This document shows, piece after piece, positions 6,967 to 17,300 of a stretch of DNA of 64,000 bases. The DNA lies in the NCBI GenBank assembly GCA_023150615.1, contig JAKLKO010000002.1, positions 62,001 through 126,000 on the forward strand, given 5' to 3'. Origin of the DNA: Phycisphaerae bacterium (lineage in GTDB: Bacteria > Planctomycetota > Phycisphaerae > UBA1845 > UTPLA1). The number at the start of each line of letters is the position of its first letter. Position 1 is the stretch's first letter. A model generated the notes under the pieces. It searched no databases. It had not been told where the DNA came from and saw only the letters and a program-made list of their open reading frames with translations. The position numbers and the translations under genes are program-made.

Positions 6967-9123
6967 TTATGCCGTCGCGCCCATCGCCAGCCGGTCCTTG
7001 AATCGTTGCGCCAGCGCGCGGCGCAGCGCATCGTGTTCGGACGCCGACAGGTCCGGGTCGGCGCGCAGGATGTGGACGGCGTCGCGACGCGCCAGGCGCA
7101 ATACCTCGCCATCCGCGGCCAGGTCGGTGAATCGGAACTCCGGAAGTCCGTGCTGCCGGGCGCCGAGCACCTCGCCCGGACCGCGCAATCTCAGGTCCTC
7201 GTCGGCGATGCGGAAGCCGTCTGAGACGCGCGTGAGTATCGACAGGCGCTCGTGCTCCGCACCGCTCGCCCGATCGGTCATCAGGAAGCAATATCCTGGC
7301 CGCTGTCCGCGACCGACTCGACCGCGGAGCTGATGCAACTGCGCCAGTCCGTAGCGCTCCGCATGCTGGATCACCATGATCGTGGCGGCCGGCACGTCGA
7401 TTCCGACTTCGACGACCGTGGTTCCGACGAGCACGGCGATTCGGCCGGCGGCGAAATCTGACATGATGCGTTGTCGGGCGTCGGACTTCAGCCGCCCGTG
7501 AACAAGCCCGATGGAGACGCCCACCAGCGGACCGCTTCGCAGGCGTTCGAACTCCGCCGTCGCCGCCCGAAGTCGGCTCTGGTCCGATTCGGCCACGAGC
7601 GGGCAAATCACGTACGCCTGCTCGCCGGATGCGACGCGAGCGCGGACGAAACTCCAAAGTTCATCCACCTTCAGCGGCGGAACGACTCGCGTGCGGATTG
7701 GCGAACGGCCGGCCGGTTTGTCGAAGAGCGTCGTCACGTCCAAATCGCCGAAGACGGTCATCGCGAGCGTGCGCGGGATGGGGGTCGCCGACATGACGAG
7801 GTAGTGGGGGGCCGTGCCCTTGCAGCGAATGAGCGTCCGCTGCCGGACACCGAATCGATGCTGCTCATCAACGATGACAAGGCCGAGCCTTGAGAACGAA
7901 AGGTCACGCTCGATGAGCGCCTGCGTGCCGACGACGAAGTCCAGCTCGCCGGAGGCGATCCGTTCGAGCGTTGCCGCGCGGTCCCGGCGACTTGTCGAAC
8001 CCGTCAGTATCGTCCGCCGGACCCGGCTGCCGGCCAGGTAGCGATCGGCGTTCCGGAACAACTGCTCTGCCAGCAGCTCGGTCGGCGCCATGATCGCGAC
8101 CTGCGCGCGATTTGCAATCGCCACGAGCGCGGCGAAGATCGCGACGAGTGTCTTTCCGCTTCCGACGTCGCCCTGAAGGAGCCGCATCATGGGCACCGGC
8201 CGGGCCATGTCGGCGGAGATCTCGCGGACGGCTTCCTCCTGGCCTTTCGTCAGATCAAACGGCAGCCGCTGGCGTATCCGTTTTTCGATCTGCGGCGTCA
8301 GCGTCAGCGAGGGCGCGCTGGCGTGCGATCGCGCGGCACGGCGATGACCGAGCACGGCCAGTTGAAGTAGTAGAAGTTCGTCGTAGGCCAACCGGCGGCG
8401 CGCGGACGCAACGTCAGTTTCCCGGTCGGGTACATGCAGCAATTGGAATGCCCGCGCTCGCGGCAGCAACTCGCGCGCGCCGCGATACGCGGGCGTGTGC
8501 CACTCCTCGATCTGATCCAGAACGAGCGGAAGGGCCCGACGGATGATCCGCGAGATAGCGGCGGACGGGATCTCCGCCGTTGCGGGATAGACAGGTTCGA
8601 GCGATGGCGGCTTCGACGGGTCGATGGGTTCCGCGTCGTCATCAAGAGGCTCGATCGCAGGGTTGACGAACTGCGGCAGCCCGCCAAATTCGGAGACGCG
8701 GCCGGTTACGCGGAGGATGGCACCCATCCGCACCTGACGCGTGACGTACGGTGCATTGAACCACTGCAGCGAGCAGCGGCCCGTGTTGTCGATCACCGTT
8801 GCGGTCAGCGACGGGCCGCCGCCTCGACCGCGCCGCCTGCCGGCCCACGCGTTTCGGACCCGAACCGCCTCGATGCGTCCGACGATCGTCGCCGTCTGCC
8901 CGGGTTCGAGCAGCTCGATCGTGCTCCGAAAGTGCCTTTCGTGACGAAACGGCGCATGCTCCAGCAGATCGGAGATCGTCTGGATGCCGAGCTTCTTGAG
9001 GGCGGCCGCTCGCCGCGGGCCGACTCCCGCGACGTATTGCACCGGATCGCTCAGCGACGGCCTGCGTGCCTTCAGGCTTGCGGGAAGGCGCGACAAAGCG
9101 GTCACCGGCCCGGCGCGGCTCAT
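6967..9123 (-). CDS. recG: ATP-dependent DNA helicase RecG
   Basis: 718 residues from ATG 9123; the open frame runs on to 9810, but that part is shadow of neighbouring genes. The N-terminal wedge/OB region contains VAGVGPRRAAALKKLGI. The Walker A motif GDVGSGKT has its Lys near residue 324, followed by VDEQHRFGVRQR, a SATPIPRTLAM motif, and the helicase C domain with QLRGRVGRG. RecG remodels stalled replication forks and Holliday junctions. The start ATG overlaps the stop of the LysM gene as ATGA, so the two are probably translationally coupled. Confidence 0.95.
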   Translation of the reverse strand: MSRAGPVTALSRLPASLKARRPSLSDPVQYVAGVGPRRAAALKKLGIQTISDLLEHAPFRHERHFRSTIELLEPGQTATIVGRIEAVRVRNAWAGRRRGRGGGPSLTATVIDNTGRCSLQWFNAPYVTRQVRMGAILRVTGRVSEFGGLPQFVNPAIEPLDDDAEPIDPSKPPSLEPVYPATAEIPSAAISRIIRRALPLVLDQIEEWHTPAYRGARELLPRARAFQLLHVPDRETDVASARRRLAYDELLLLQLAVLGHRRAARSHASAPSLTLTPQIEKRIRQRLPFDLTKGQEEAVREISADMARPVPMMRLLQGDVGSGKTLVAIFAALVAIANRAQVAIMAPTELLAEQLFRNADRYLAGSRVRRTILTGSTSRRDRAATLERIASGELDFVVGTQALIERDLSFSRLGLVIVDEQHRFGVRQRTLIRCKGTAPHYLVMSATPIPRTLAMTVFGDLDVTTLFDKPAGRSPIRTRVVPPLKVDELWSFVRARVASGEQAYVICPLVAESDQSRLRAATAEFERLRSGPLVGVSIGLVHGRLKSDARQRIMSDFAAGRIAVLVGTTVVEVGIDVPAATIMVIQHAERYGLAQLHQLRGRVGRGQRPGYCFLMTDRASGAEHERLSILTRVSDGFRIADEDLRLRGPGEVLGARQHGLPEFRFTDLAADGEVLRLARRDAVHILRADPDLSASEHDALRRALAQRFKDRLAMGATA

Positions 9124-9542
9124 GGGATGATCAGCTTGATTCCGACTGGCAGGTCCTTCGGGTCCTTGATGCGGTTCTGGTTCGCCTTGTAGATTCGCTG
9201 CCATTGGCGGCCGTTGCCGTAGTACTTCGCGGCGATCGACCAGAGCGTGTCTCCGCGCTGGACCACGTGCGTTCGGGCATCCATGTCCGGCTCCGGTTCC
9301 GCGGGAACCGGTTCGCCGTATTCGCGGGTCGGCATCGACTCCTCGGACGCCTCGGCGTCGTACGCGGCCGGAGGGGAGCTTGGTTCGCTGCGAACGGGTT
9401 CGAGGACGGGTGGATTGCCGGTGCTCGACGGAGGCGAAGCGGGCGCTGAGTCGTTTTTCTGGCTGCACGCAACGCCGGCGGCGGTCAGACAGAGGCCGGT
9501 CAGCGCGAGCCCGAGCATGGGACCGTGCATGAGACGATTCAC
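9120..9542 (-). CDS. LysM-domain lipoprotein
   Basis: 140 residues. A signal peptide (LGLALTGLCLTAAGVAC) ends in a plausible lipobox, followed by a Pro/Ser/Glu-rich linker of about 55 residues. A single C-terminal LysM domain runs from THVVQRGDTLWSIAAKYYG to GIKLIIP. LysM binds peptidoglycan glycan chains, so this is a wall-binding envelope lipoprotein. It sits directly upstream of recG with a four-base overlap. There is no catalytic domain, so it probably acts as a scaffold or targeting protein. Confidence 0.85.
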   Translation of the reverse strand: MNRLMHGPMLGLALTGLCLTAAGVACSQKNDSAPASPPSSTGNPPVLEPVRSEPSSPPAAYDAEASEESMPTREYGEPVPAEPEPDMDARTHVVQRGDTLWSIAAKYYGNGRQWQRIYKANQNRIKDPKDLPVGIKLIIP

Positions 9543-9598
9543 GCCAACGAACGGTACGGGCGCTGCGTCCGCGTGTCAATCGCGGACCGGCGGACAGG

Positions 9599-10456
9599 GT
9601 GGCGATGCGCTCGGATGAGTCCGGAAGGACGGAGCGATTGCAGAAAGTGCTCGCGGCCGCGGGTCTGGGATCTCGCCGCGCCTGCGAGCGTCTGATCAGC
9701 GATGGGCGGGTGACCGTCAACGGCGAGCCGGTGATGACGCTTCCGGTGATCGTCGATCCCCTCCGCGACCGGATCGCAGTCGATGGGAAGTTGCTCCGTC
9801 CCGAGCGCAAGGTTTATTTCGTGCTGAACAAGCCGCCGGGGGTTGTCTCCACGAACGCGGATCCGTCTGGGCGCAAGCGCGCGGTCGACCTGCTGGCCGG
9901 CGTCCGCGAGCGCGTGTTCGCCGTCGGGCGACTCGACGCGGAATCGAGCGGACTGCTCCTGATGACGAATGATGGCGAGTTTGCGCTGCGCATGACGCAT
10001 CCGCGCTTTGGCGTCGCGAAGACCTATCGCGCCGAGGTGGCGGGCCGGTTGGAGGAATCGGCCATCGCGAGAGTCCGCGAGGGCGTGTGGCTTTCGGAAG
10101 GCAAGACGTCGCCTGCGAAGATCCGCGTGGTTCACCGCCAGCCGAAGTCCACGATCGTCGAGATCACGCTCCGCGAGGGTCGCAATCGGGAAGTGCGTCG
10201 CATCTTCGCCAAGCTCGGGCACAAGGTCTACCGGTTGCATCGCGTGATGATCGGCCCCGTGTCGCTTCGGGGGTTGCCGATGGGCGCATTTCGCGTACTG
10301 CGGCCCGAAGAAGTGGCGTCGCTGCGGCGCGCGGCTCAGTCCGTCAGCCCTCCGCCCCCGTCGATCCGTCGGCACCCGTGGCCTCGCCATCGAGGCGCAG
10401 TGCGCCGATCAGGTCGCGGACGCGACTCAGGCCGCGACGGGCGAGGTAATCGCTGA
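9599..10456 (+). CDS. rluB: rRNA pseudouridine synthase (RsuA/RluB family)
   Basis: 285 residues. An N-terminal S4 RNA-binding domain (RLQKVLAAAGLGSRRACE) is followed by the pseudouridine synthase domain with the catalytic Asp (near residue 113) in GRLDAESSGLLL and a later EGRNREVRRIF motif. It isomerises uridine in large- or small-subunit rRNA. The start is GTG 9599, with ATG 9605 as an alternative. After about residue 245 the tail becomes Arg/Pro/Gly-rich and overlaps the 3' end of pyrD on the other strand by 113 bases. That tail may be non-conserved read-through. Confidence 0.9.
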   Translation: MAMRSDESGRTERLQKVLAAAGLGSRRACERLISDGRVTVNGEPVMTLPVIVDPLRDRIAVDGKLLRPERKVYFVLNKPPGVVSTNADPSGRKRAVDLLAGVRERVFAVGRLDAESSGLLLMTNDGEFALRMTHPRFGVAKTYRAEVAGRLEESAIARVREGVWLSEGKTSPAKIRVVHRQPKSTIVEITLREGRNREVRRIFAKLGHKVYRLHRVMIGPVSLRGLPMGAFRVLRPEEVASLRRAAQSVSPPPPSIRRHPWPRHRGAVRRSGRGRDSGRDGRGNR

Positions 10457-11333
10457 TTCCCTCGCGGATCTTCTGCGGCGCGGCGGGATCGACGAACAGC
10501 GCCGTCCCGACGCCGACTGCCGTCGCGCCGGCCAGCATCAACTCGACCGCGTCGCGCCACGTCTGGACGCCGCCCATGCCGATGATCGGGATGCCCGCAT
10601 CGCGCGCCACGTCGCGATAGACGCGGTGGACCATCTGGACGGCGACCGGCCGGATCGCCGGACCGGACAGGCCGCCCGTGCCGTTGGCGAGCATCGGCCG
10701 CCACGTGTCGATGTCGATGGCCATGCCGAGCAGCGTGTTGATGACCGACAGCGCTTCGGCGCCGCCGTCGATCGCGGCGCGGGCCATGGCCGAGATGTCG
10801 GTGACGTTGGGCGAGAGCTTGACCATGAGCACGCATCGCAGGACCTCGCGGCGGACGGCGGAAACCAGGTCGCGCAGCAGGGCGGCGTCGGTCCCGAAGG
10901 TCAGCCCGTTGTGGACGTTTGGACACGAAACGTTGAGTTCGAGCGCGGAGATTTCGGGCAGCGGATCGAGCGTGCGGCACACGGTTGCGTATTCGTCGAT
11001 ACTCCGTCCGGCGACGTTGACGATGACCGGGCAGCCGAGCCGGCGAAGCGCCGGCACCTTCTCCTCGACGAAGCGCTGCAGTCCGACGTTGGCGAGCCCG
11101 ATCGCATTGAGCATCCCCGCGCGGACCTCGACGATCCGCTGAGGCGCGTTGCCGGATCGAGGCTCGACGGTGATCGACTTGGTCGTGAAGGCCCCGAGCC
11201 GGCTCAGGTCGCACAGCGTCGACAGCTCTTCGCCATAACCGCATGTCCCGGAAGCGGTTACGACGGGGCAGCTCAACACGAGCCGTCCGATCGTGACGGA
11301 GAGGTCGACCGATTCTCGCGTGGGGTTTGCCAT
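10344..11333 (-). CDS. pyrD: Dihydroorotate dehydrogenase, class 1B catalytic subunit
   Basis: 329 residues, slightly longer than usual because of a charged C-terminal tail. Motifs include VVTASGTCGYG, the active-site Cys (near 137) in LNVSCPNVHNG, KLSPNVTD, and the FMN phosphate-binding region IIGMGGVQTW. Cys as catalytic base and the NVSCPNV signature mark class 1B, which oxidises dihydroorotate in pyrimidine synthesis. Class 1B normally works with the iron-sulphur subunit PyrK, which is not in this window. The gene lies 88 bases downstream of sdhA on the same strand. Confidence 0.92.
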   Translation of the reverse strand: MANPTRESVDLSVTIGRLVLSCPVVTASGTCGYGEELSTLCDLSRLGAFTTKSITVEPRSGNAPQRIVEVRAGMLNAIGLANVGLQRFVEEKVPALRRLGCPVIVNVAGRSIDEYATVCRTLDPLPEISALELNVSCPNVHNGLTFGTDAALLRDLVSAVRREVLRCVLMVKLSPNVTDISAMARAAIDGGAEALSVINTLLGMAIDIDTWRPMLANGTGGLSGPAIRPVAVQMVHRVYRDVARDAGIPIIGMGGVQTWRDAVELMLAGATAVGVGTALFVDPAAPQKIREGISDYLARRGLSRVRDLIGALRLDGEATGADGSTGAEG

Positions 11334-11421
11334 CGAGACGCCTGTCGCGGGCGATTCTGGTGCAGCGGCGGCGTCGGATCAACCGGCTTGCAGCGATTCG
11401 GCTGCCGGACCCGTCGGGGGA

Positions 11422-13431
11422 TTACGCATTCGCTGCGGCGGTTGTCGGCTCGACGACCATGCGGCGCTCCGTCTCGCTTTTCCTCGCGGCCGCCATTTCG
11501 ATCCAGGTCTTGGTAATTTCGTCAGCGCCCTTCAGGCCGTACGTCCGCGGGCGAACCGGGATGAGGCTGGTGTCCACCGGCTCGGTCGAGAAGCGCGGCC
11601 CTGCCGGCGTGTGTTCGGCGATCGTCGTCTTGAGCCACTTCTCGTTGCGCGCCTTGAAGGCCTCGCACCACGCGATGGCCTGGCGCTTGAGATCGCCTTT
11701 ATCCGGGTCCAGCCCGGGGATGTCGAATTGTGGCTTGTAGTGCGCGCCACGGCATTCATCGCGGAGCAGCGCGCCCTGCGCGATGACGCGGGCCAGGATC
11801 AGCATGTCGCCGAGCGCGCGCGTGAAGCCGAAGTTCTGGTTCGCCCATTCGCCGCTGTCGGCGAGCGGTGCGCGGCCGTAGCGCTCCGAAAGCTCGTCGA
11901 GCTTGCTCAGCGTGGCGCGAAGGTCGTCGTTCTCACGGATAACGGTGCAGTTTCGGGTCATGATCTGGCCGAGCTCGGTGTGGATCTGATAGGGGTTCTG
12001 ATTGCCGCTCCGCGCGACCAGCGCATCGGCCTCGTCCCGATGCTTGCGCTCCGCCTTCGCGAACAACTCTGCCGAGCAGTCGGCCGCAGGCTTCTTGAGC
12101 GACTTGAAGTAAGACTCGATGGCCGGTCCGACGATCAGCCCCGCGAAAATGCAGCTCAGCAGCGAATTGGCTCCGAGTCGGTTCGCCCCGTGATACTGGT
12201 AGTCTGCCTCGCCGATGGCGTAGAGACCCGGGATGTTCGTCATCTGCGTGCGCGGATGACCCGGAACGAGTCCTCCCGTCTTTTCATCCTTGACGTAATC
12301 CACCCAGAGGCCGCCCATCGAGTAGTGCACCGCGGGGAAGATCTTCATTGGGACGTCGAGCGGATCGACGCCGCAGAACTTCTCGTAGATTTCGAGGATT
12401 CCGCCGAGCTTCCTGGCGAGGACGGAGCGTTCGATGCCGCAGGTCTTGGCCGTCAGGTCGAGATAGACGCAGTAGTTGGTCGGATCGACCGAGTACCCCT
12501 CGCGGCAGACGGCGAAGATCTCGCGCGTCGCGATGTCCCGTGGGACGAGGTTGCCGTACAGCGGGTAGCGCTCTTCGAGGAAGTAATACCGCTCCGACTC
12601 CGGGATCGTCCACGGATCGCGCGGATCGTTCTTCTTGCGCGGCACCCAGACTCGACCGCCCTCGCCGCGGGCCGACTCGCTCATCAGCCGGAGCTTGTCC
12701 GCGCCCGGAATGGCCGTCGGGTGGACCTGGATGAACTCACCGTTGGCGTATTTCGCGCCGGCCTGGTAGACGCGCGCCGCCGCGGCGCCGGTGCAGATGA
12801 CCGACATGGTCGACTTGCCGAAGATCAGCCCACAGCCGCCGCTGGCGATCACGACCGCGTCGGCGCGGAACGCGCGGATCTCCATGTTGACCATGTTCTG
12901 CGCCACGCAGCCGCGGCAAGTGCCGTGGTCGTCGAGGATCGGGCCGAGGAACTCACAAAACTCAAATTTCTCAATCAGCCCTTCCGCTTCCCAGCGACGA
13001 ACCTGCTCGTCGAGGGCGTAGAGGAGTTGCTGGCCGGTCGTGGCGCCGGCGAAGGCCGTTCTCTTGTAGAGCGTTCCGCCGAAGCGGCGCTGGTCGAGCG
13101 TCCCCTCCGGAGTGCGATTGAAGGGCACGCCGAGCCGATCGAGCAGGTCGATGATCCGCGGGCCCCAGTCGCACATCTCCTTGACCGGAGGCTGATTGTT
13201 GAGAAAGTCGCCGCCGTAGACCGAGTCGTCAAAGTGCTTCCATTCCGAGTCGCCCTGGGCGCGTGTGATCTTGTTGACGCTGTTGATCCCGCCCTGGGCG
13301 CAGACCGAGTGCGACCGCTTGACGGGCACGATGGAAATCAGATCGACCGGGATGCCCGATTCGGCGAGCTTCATCGCGCCCGCCAGCCCGGCGAGGCCTC
13401 CTCCGACGACGACCACCTTGTTCTTCGCCAT
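11422..13431 (-). CDS. sdhA: Succinate dehydrogenase/fumarate reductase flavoprotein subunit
   Basis: 669 residues. An N-terminal FAD-binding motif VVVGGGLAGLAGAM is followed by the flavinylation-site His in SHSVCAQGGIN, the HPTAIPGADKL segment, and the active-site SESARGEGGRVWVP. The long form with this N-terminus is the Bacillus subtilis type. It oxidises succinate (or reduces fumarate) at the cytoplasmic membrane face, docked to SdhC. It follows sdhC by 37 bases. The expected next gene, sdhB (iron-sulphur subunit), is absent; pyrD follows instead. Confidence 0.95.
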   Translation of the reverse strand: MAKNKVVVVGGGLAGLAGAMKLAESGIPVDLISIVPVKRSHSVCAQGGINSVNKITRAQGDSEWKHFDDSVYGGDFLNNQPPVKEMCDWGPRIIDLLDRLGVPFNRTPEGTLDQRRFGGTLYKRTAFAGATTGQQLLYALDEQVRRWEAEGLIEKFEFCEFLGPILDDHGTCRGCVAQNMVNMEIRAFRADAVVIASGGCGLIFGKSTMSVICTGAAAARVYQAGAKYANGEFIQVHPTAIPGADKLRLMSESARGEGGRVWVPRKKNDPRDPWTIPESERYYFLEERYPLYGNLVPRDIATREIFAVCREGYSVDPTNYCVYLDLTAKTCGIERSVLARKLGGILEIYEKFCGVDPLDVPMKIFPAVHYSMGGLWVDYVKDEKTGGLVPGHPRTQMTNIPGLYAIGEADYQYHGANRLGANSLLSCIFAGLIVGPAIESYFKSLKKPAADCSAELFAKAERKHRDEADALVARSGNQNPYQIHTELGQIMTRNCTVIRENDDLRATLSKLDELSERYGRAPLADSGEWANQNFGFTRALGDMLILARVIAQGALLRDECRGAHYKPQFDIPGLDPDKGDLKRQAIAWCEAFKARNEKWLKTTIAEHTPAGPRFSTEPVDTSLIPVRPRTYGLKGADEITKTWIEMAAARKSETERRMVVEPTTAAANA

Positions 13432-13468
13432 GATGCTGCGATGACTCCTGCCTGCCGAAAGGCGCTTC

Positions 13469-14218
13469 TCAGGGGCCGGTGCCGGTGCTCGACGGCGCCT
13501 GACCCGGCGCGACGCCGTGTGCGACGGCGCGACTGACGCCGGGTTTCGCGGTGGCGAAGGCGGTCAGGCTCAGCATACCCCAGACCATCAGGAACAGGCC
13601 GAGCGCCGTGGCCGCCAGCCCGACGCGGCGCTGCGCCCGCTCGCCGATCGTGATGCCCCAACTGACGCAGAAACTCCAGATGCCGTTGCAGAAATGGAAG
13701 ACGGACGCAGACAAACCGAGCACGTAGAACGCGAGCGTCCAGCCCGCGGGGACAACAAGGCCGAACGGGCGCCATTCCATCAGACCCTTCCGGGTGATCT
13801 CGAAGTAGTCGTTGCCTTCGTGGATGAACGGCGGACCCCACCCGATCACGTGCGCGAAGCGGAACTTGAACAGGTGGATGACGATGAACACGAGCGCGAC
13901 GTAGCCCGTTACGCGCTGAAGCGTGTAGCGCCAGTTGGCGAGGTAGGGATAGACGCTCGCGTTCGGCTCGGCGGTCAGGGCGATCTTAACGCCGTAGGCC
14001 GCATGGAACGCGATCGGCAGAAAGATCCCGAACAGCTCGAGGAAGAACAGGTACGGCAGCCCGTGCAGAAACCGAACGTCCCTGTTGAACTCCTCGGGGC
14101 CCTGAAAGGCCATCGAGTTGGTCAGGAGATGTTCGATCAGGAACACGCCGATGGGGACGATTCCGGTGAGCGAGTGGAGCTTACGCAGGAGAAAGTGGTA
14201 CTTCTTGTCGAGATCCAT
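13469..14218 (-). CDS. sdhC: Succinate dehydrogenase cytochrome b558 subunit
   Basis: 249 residues with five membrane helices, matching the di-haem b558 family. Candidate haem ligands are the His residues in RKLHSLTG, LIEHLLTN, AFHAAYG, VIHLFKF and VFHFCNG. This subunit anchors SdhA/SdhB and passes electrons to quinone. The start ATG 14218 gives the expected MDLDKKYHFLLRKLHS N-terminus. It is the first gene of the sdhC-sdhA pair; the divergent sensor kinase starts 112 bases away. Confidence 0.92.
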   Translation of the reverse strand: MDLDKKYHFLLRKLHSLTGIVPIGVFLIEHLLTNSMAFQGPEEFNRDVRFLHGLPYLFFLELFGIFLPIAFHAAYGVKIALTAEPNASVYPYLANWRYTLQRVTGYVALVFIVIHLFKFRFAHVIGWGPPFIHEGNDYFEITRKGLMEWRPFGLVVPAGWTLAFYVLGLSASVFHFCNGIWSFCVSWGITIGERAQRRVGLAATALGLFLMVWGMLSLTAFATAKPGVSRAVAHGVAPGQAPSSTGTGP

Positions 14219-14330
14219 GGCGTCCGTACTGGGATGATGCGTTCACCGCGTCGGGTGCCGGTGCGACCCTGGAACTTGATCGTCGCACTGCTCGACGGGA
14301 GCATAATGACGGGACATCGGGGCGTCAAGA

Positions 14331-17300
14331 ATGCGCGGACAGATGCCGGGTCGCGATTTCACCGCCGCCATCCGCGGAACCGTCGTTGGTGCAGCGGCGC
14401 ACGGCGGCGTGCGCAGCGCGCGAGTTCGGCTCGCCGCCGCTGTCGTCGTCGCGCTGAGTAGCGCATGGCCCGCGTCCGCGAGCCCCGACTTCGCATTCTT
14501 CCGTCCATTTCACACGGTTCCCGGCTCCGGCGGGCACATCATCCGCGCGCTGCTGCAGGATCGCACGGGCATCCTCTGGATGCTCTCGGATCTGAACCTG
14601 TTTCGGTTCGAAGGGACCGAACTGGTTCCGATGTCGCGGCTGCTCGGACCCTGCCGGCGCGGCGAGGCCATGCTCGAGGATTCGTTCGGTCATATCTGGT
14701 GCGCCGGAGAGGAGCGGCTCGTGCGGTTTGATCCGGTCAGCCTGCGCGTCCTGGAGACGCCGCCGGACTTGCCGGCGACGTTGGTCTACGGGCTGCTGGA
14801 ACGTCGGCGCGCGGACATCTGGGTCGCATCGCAGCACGGCGTCTTTCGCAGCATCGACGGCGCGGCATTCGAGCCGGTCGCCGGACCGGCGAGCACGACC
14901 AGGGTGCCGGCGTACGCGCTCGCGTGCGACCGGGAGGGTCGGGTCTACATCGGGGCGACGGCGGGCCTCTTGCGGTGGGAGAATGACCGCGTCGAGATGC
15001 TCTGGAAACTCCCCCCGAAGCCGCCCGGCGAGCGCCACCAGCCGATGCTCCGCGGCGTGGCCGTCGACGAGGCCGGCGCGATCTGGTTCGGTTGCCGATA
15101 TCCGGGTGGCCTGTACCGCATGGACGCGGCGGGCGTGCGGCGATTCGGACTCGACGACGGAATGCCAAGCGACGAGATCAACGCGATCATCGCGCTGCCA
15201 GACGGCTCTGTCTGGTTTGCAACTGAGCGCGGCGCCATGAGCTGGAAGGACGGCCGATTCGAGGCATTCGTCGATGATCGCGAGGCGGCCAGCCAGGACG
15301 TTCACTCGCTGCTGGTCGACGACGCCGGACGGTTGTGGCTCGGGACATTTGCCGGCGGTCTCGTGATGCTTCGATCGAGGGCGGTATACGGCGTGGATCA
15401 TCGGAGTGGCCTGAGCCACCCGACCGTACTGTCCGCGGCCCGGGATCGTTCGGGCAATCTATGGGTCGGCACGCAGGCGGGATTGTGCCGTCGTGCGGAG
15501 TCCGGCAACTTCGAGATTGTCGATCATGTTGCGCGGCGGGTCAGCGCGATCGCCGTCGCGACCGACGGCGCCCTCTGGTACGCCGACCAGCTCGATCTGG
15601 TTCGCCGCGCCGGCGCGACGCGGGAGTCGGTCCGGTTACCCGCGGAGATCGAGGTGATTCATTCGATCCATGCTCGACCCGACGGCGGATGCAGCGTGGG
15701 TACGAATTACGGTCGGCTGAACGTCACGCGGACCGTCGGCGGCTGGCAGGTCTCGCGCGTGGATGAGCGGGCGTTCTTCGATTCATGCGTGGCGGCGGAT
15801 GGCTCATACTGGATCGCTACTCAGAGCGGGGTGCTGCATCTTCGAGGCGACGAGGTCGTCGAGTCCGCGCTGACGGACATCGGCGTGCATTGCGTGGCGG
15901 CCCTGTCCGACGGGCGGGTCGCGGCGTCGAGCGGCGGGGTACTTCTGGTCCGGGGGCGGGACGGACGCTGGAATAGGGCCCAACTCGGCGACACAAACGA
16001 GACGATCTCCGGCATCGCCGAGGACGCCGACGGTCGAGTCTGGGTGGGCTGCACGGGCGGGGTGATCCGCATCGACGGCGAGCGAGCGTACCGGTTCAAC
16101 GAGACCGACGGCCTTGTCTCGCGGATCGTGACCACGCTGCTCCCGATAGATGATGACACGCTCTTCGTCGGGACGGTGGCGGGGGCATCGTGGGTCGATG
16201 TCCGAAACTGGCGGCCGAACCTCGGTCCGCCTCGCGTGGGGCTGCGCGAGGCCGTCGCGGGAACGGCCCGGTTCCGGCCTGGGGAACCTATTCGCGTCGA
16301 ACACGACCATCCGACGATCGCGTTGTTCCTGTACGGCGTGGACCAGCGCGATTCGGCGGCGGTCCGTTTCGCGCATCGCATCGAGCCGATCGACACCGAG
16401 TGGTCCAGCCCGACGTTGGAGAAGGTCATTCATGCCACGCGCCTGCCGCGCGGTCGATACCAGGTCTGGGTCCGGGCGATCGGGTCGAACGGCGTGAGTT
16501 CCGCGCCGCGCGCCGTCGCCACGATCGACGTCGCGGCACCATGGTGGCTGCGGGCCGAGGCCGCCGGCACCGCGTCGGTCCTGACCGCGGCGTTGCTGGC
16601 GGCCGGCCTGGGCGTGCGTCGTCGCATCCGGTCCGCGCGTGCCGCGTGGGCCGTGCAGCGTTCGGAATTCAACGCGCTCAAGCAGGCCGAGGCGTTCTAT
16701 CGCGGCATCTTCGCCGGCGTCAGCGACGCAGCCTACATCATCGACGAATCCGGCCGGATCTGCGAAGTAAACGACGTTGCGTGCCGCATGCTCGGGTACA
16801 CCCGCGACGAGCTGCTGAACCTGTATGTCTGGGACGTGCAGCCGTACCTCTCGCGCGAGAAGGTCGAGTCGGATCTTCGAAGCTCGCTCAGCGGCGACGT
16901 GGTCCTTACCGAGGGGTTCAACCGAACCAAGGATGGTCGGCGAATTCCGGTCACGGTGAACGCACGGCGATTGGACCTGCCAGGCCGTCCGGCGGTGCTG
17001 GCGCTGGCACGCGACAACACGATGCAGAAGCGCCATGAACTGCTGCTCGAGCGGATGGCGGAGCGCTACGTCCAGACGCTTGAGGCGGAGCGCGCCGCCA
17101 TCGCGCGCGAACTGCACGATGCGCTGGGACAGGCCCTGACGGCGATCAAGATCGACGCGGCGTCGATCCAGTCGGCGGCGACGCCGAACTCGCCGATGCG
17201 CGAGCGGGCCGACGAGATCTCGCGGCTTGCCGACCAGATGTTCGCGAACATCCGCACGCTCGCGCACGAGCTTCGCCCGCCGGCCCTCGATGAGCTGGGG

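Noticed and set aside
9124-9810. N-terminal extension of the recG frame
   Set aside because: Overlaps the LysM gene and rluB in other frames, lacks RecG similarity, and ATG 9123 gives the right length and an ATGA overlap.
11293-13536. Long plus-strand open frame (747 codons) opposite sdhA
   Set aside because: Conserved SdhA is on the minus strand; this frame has no domain and an atypical composition.
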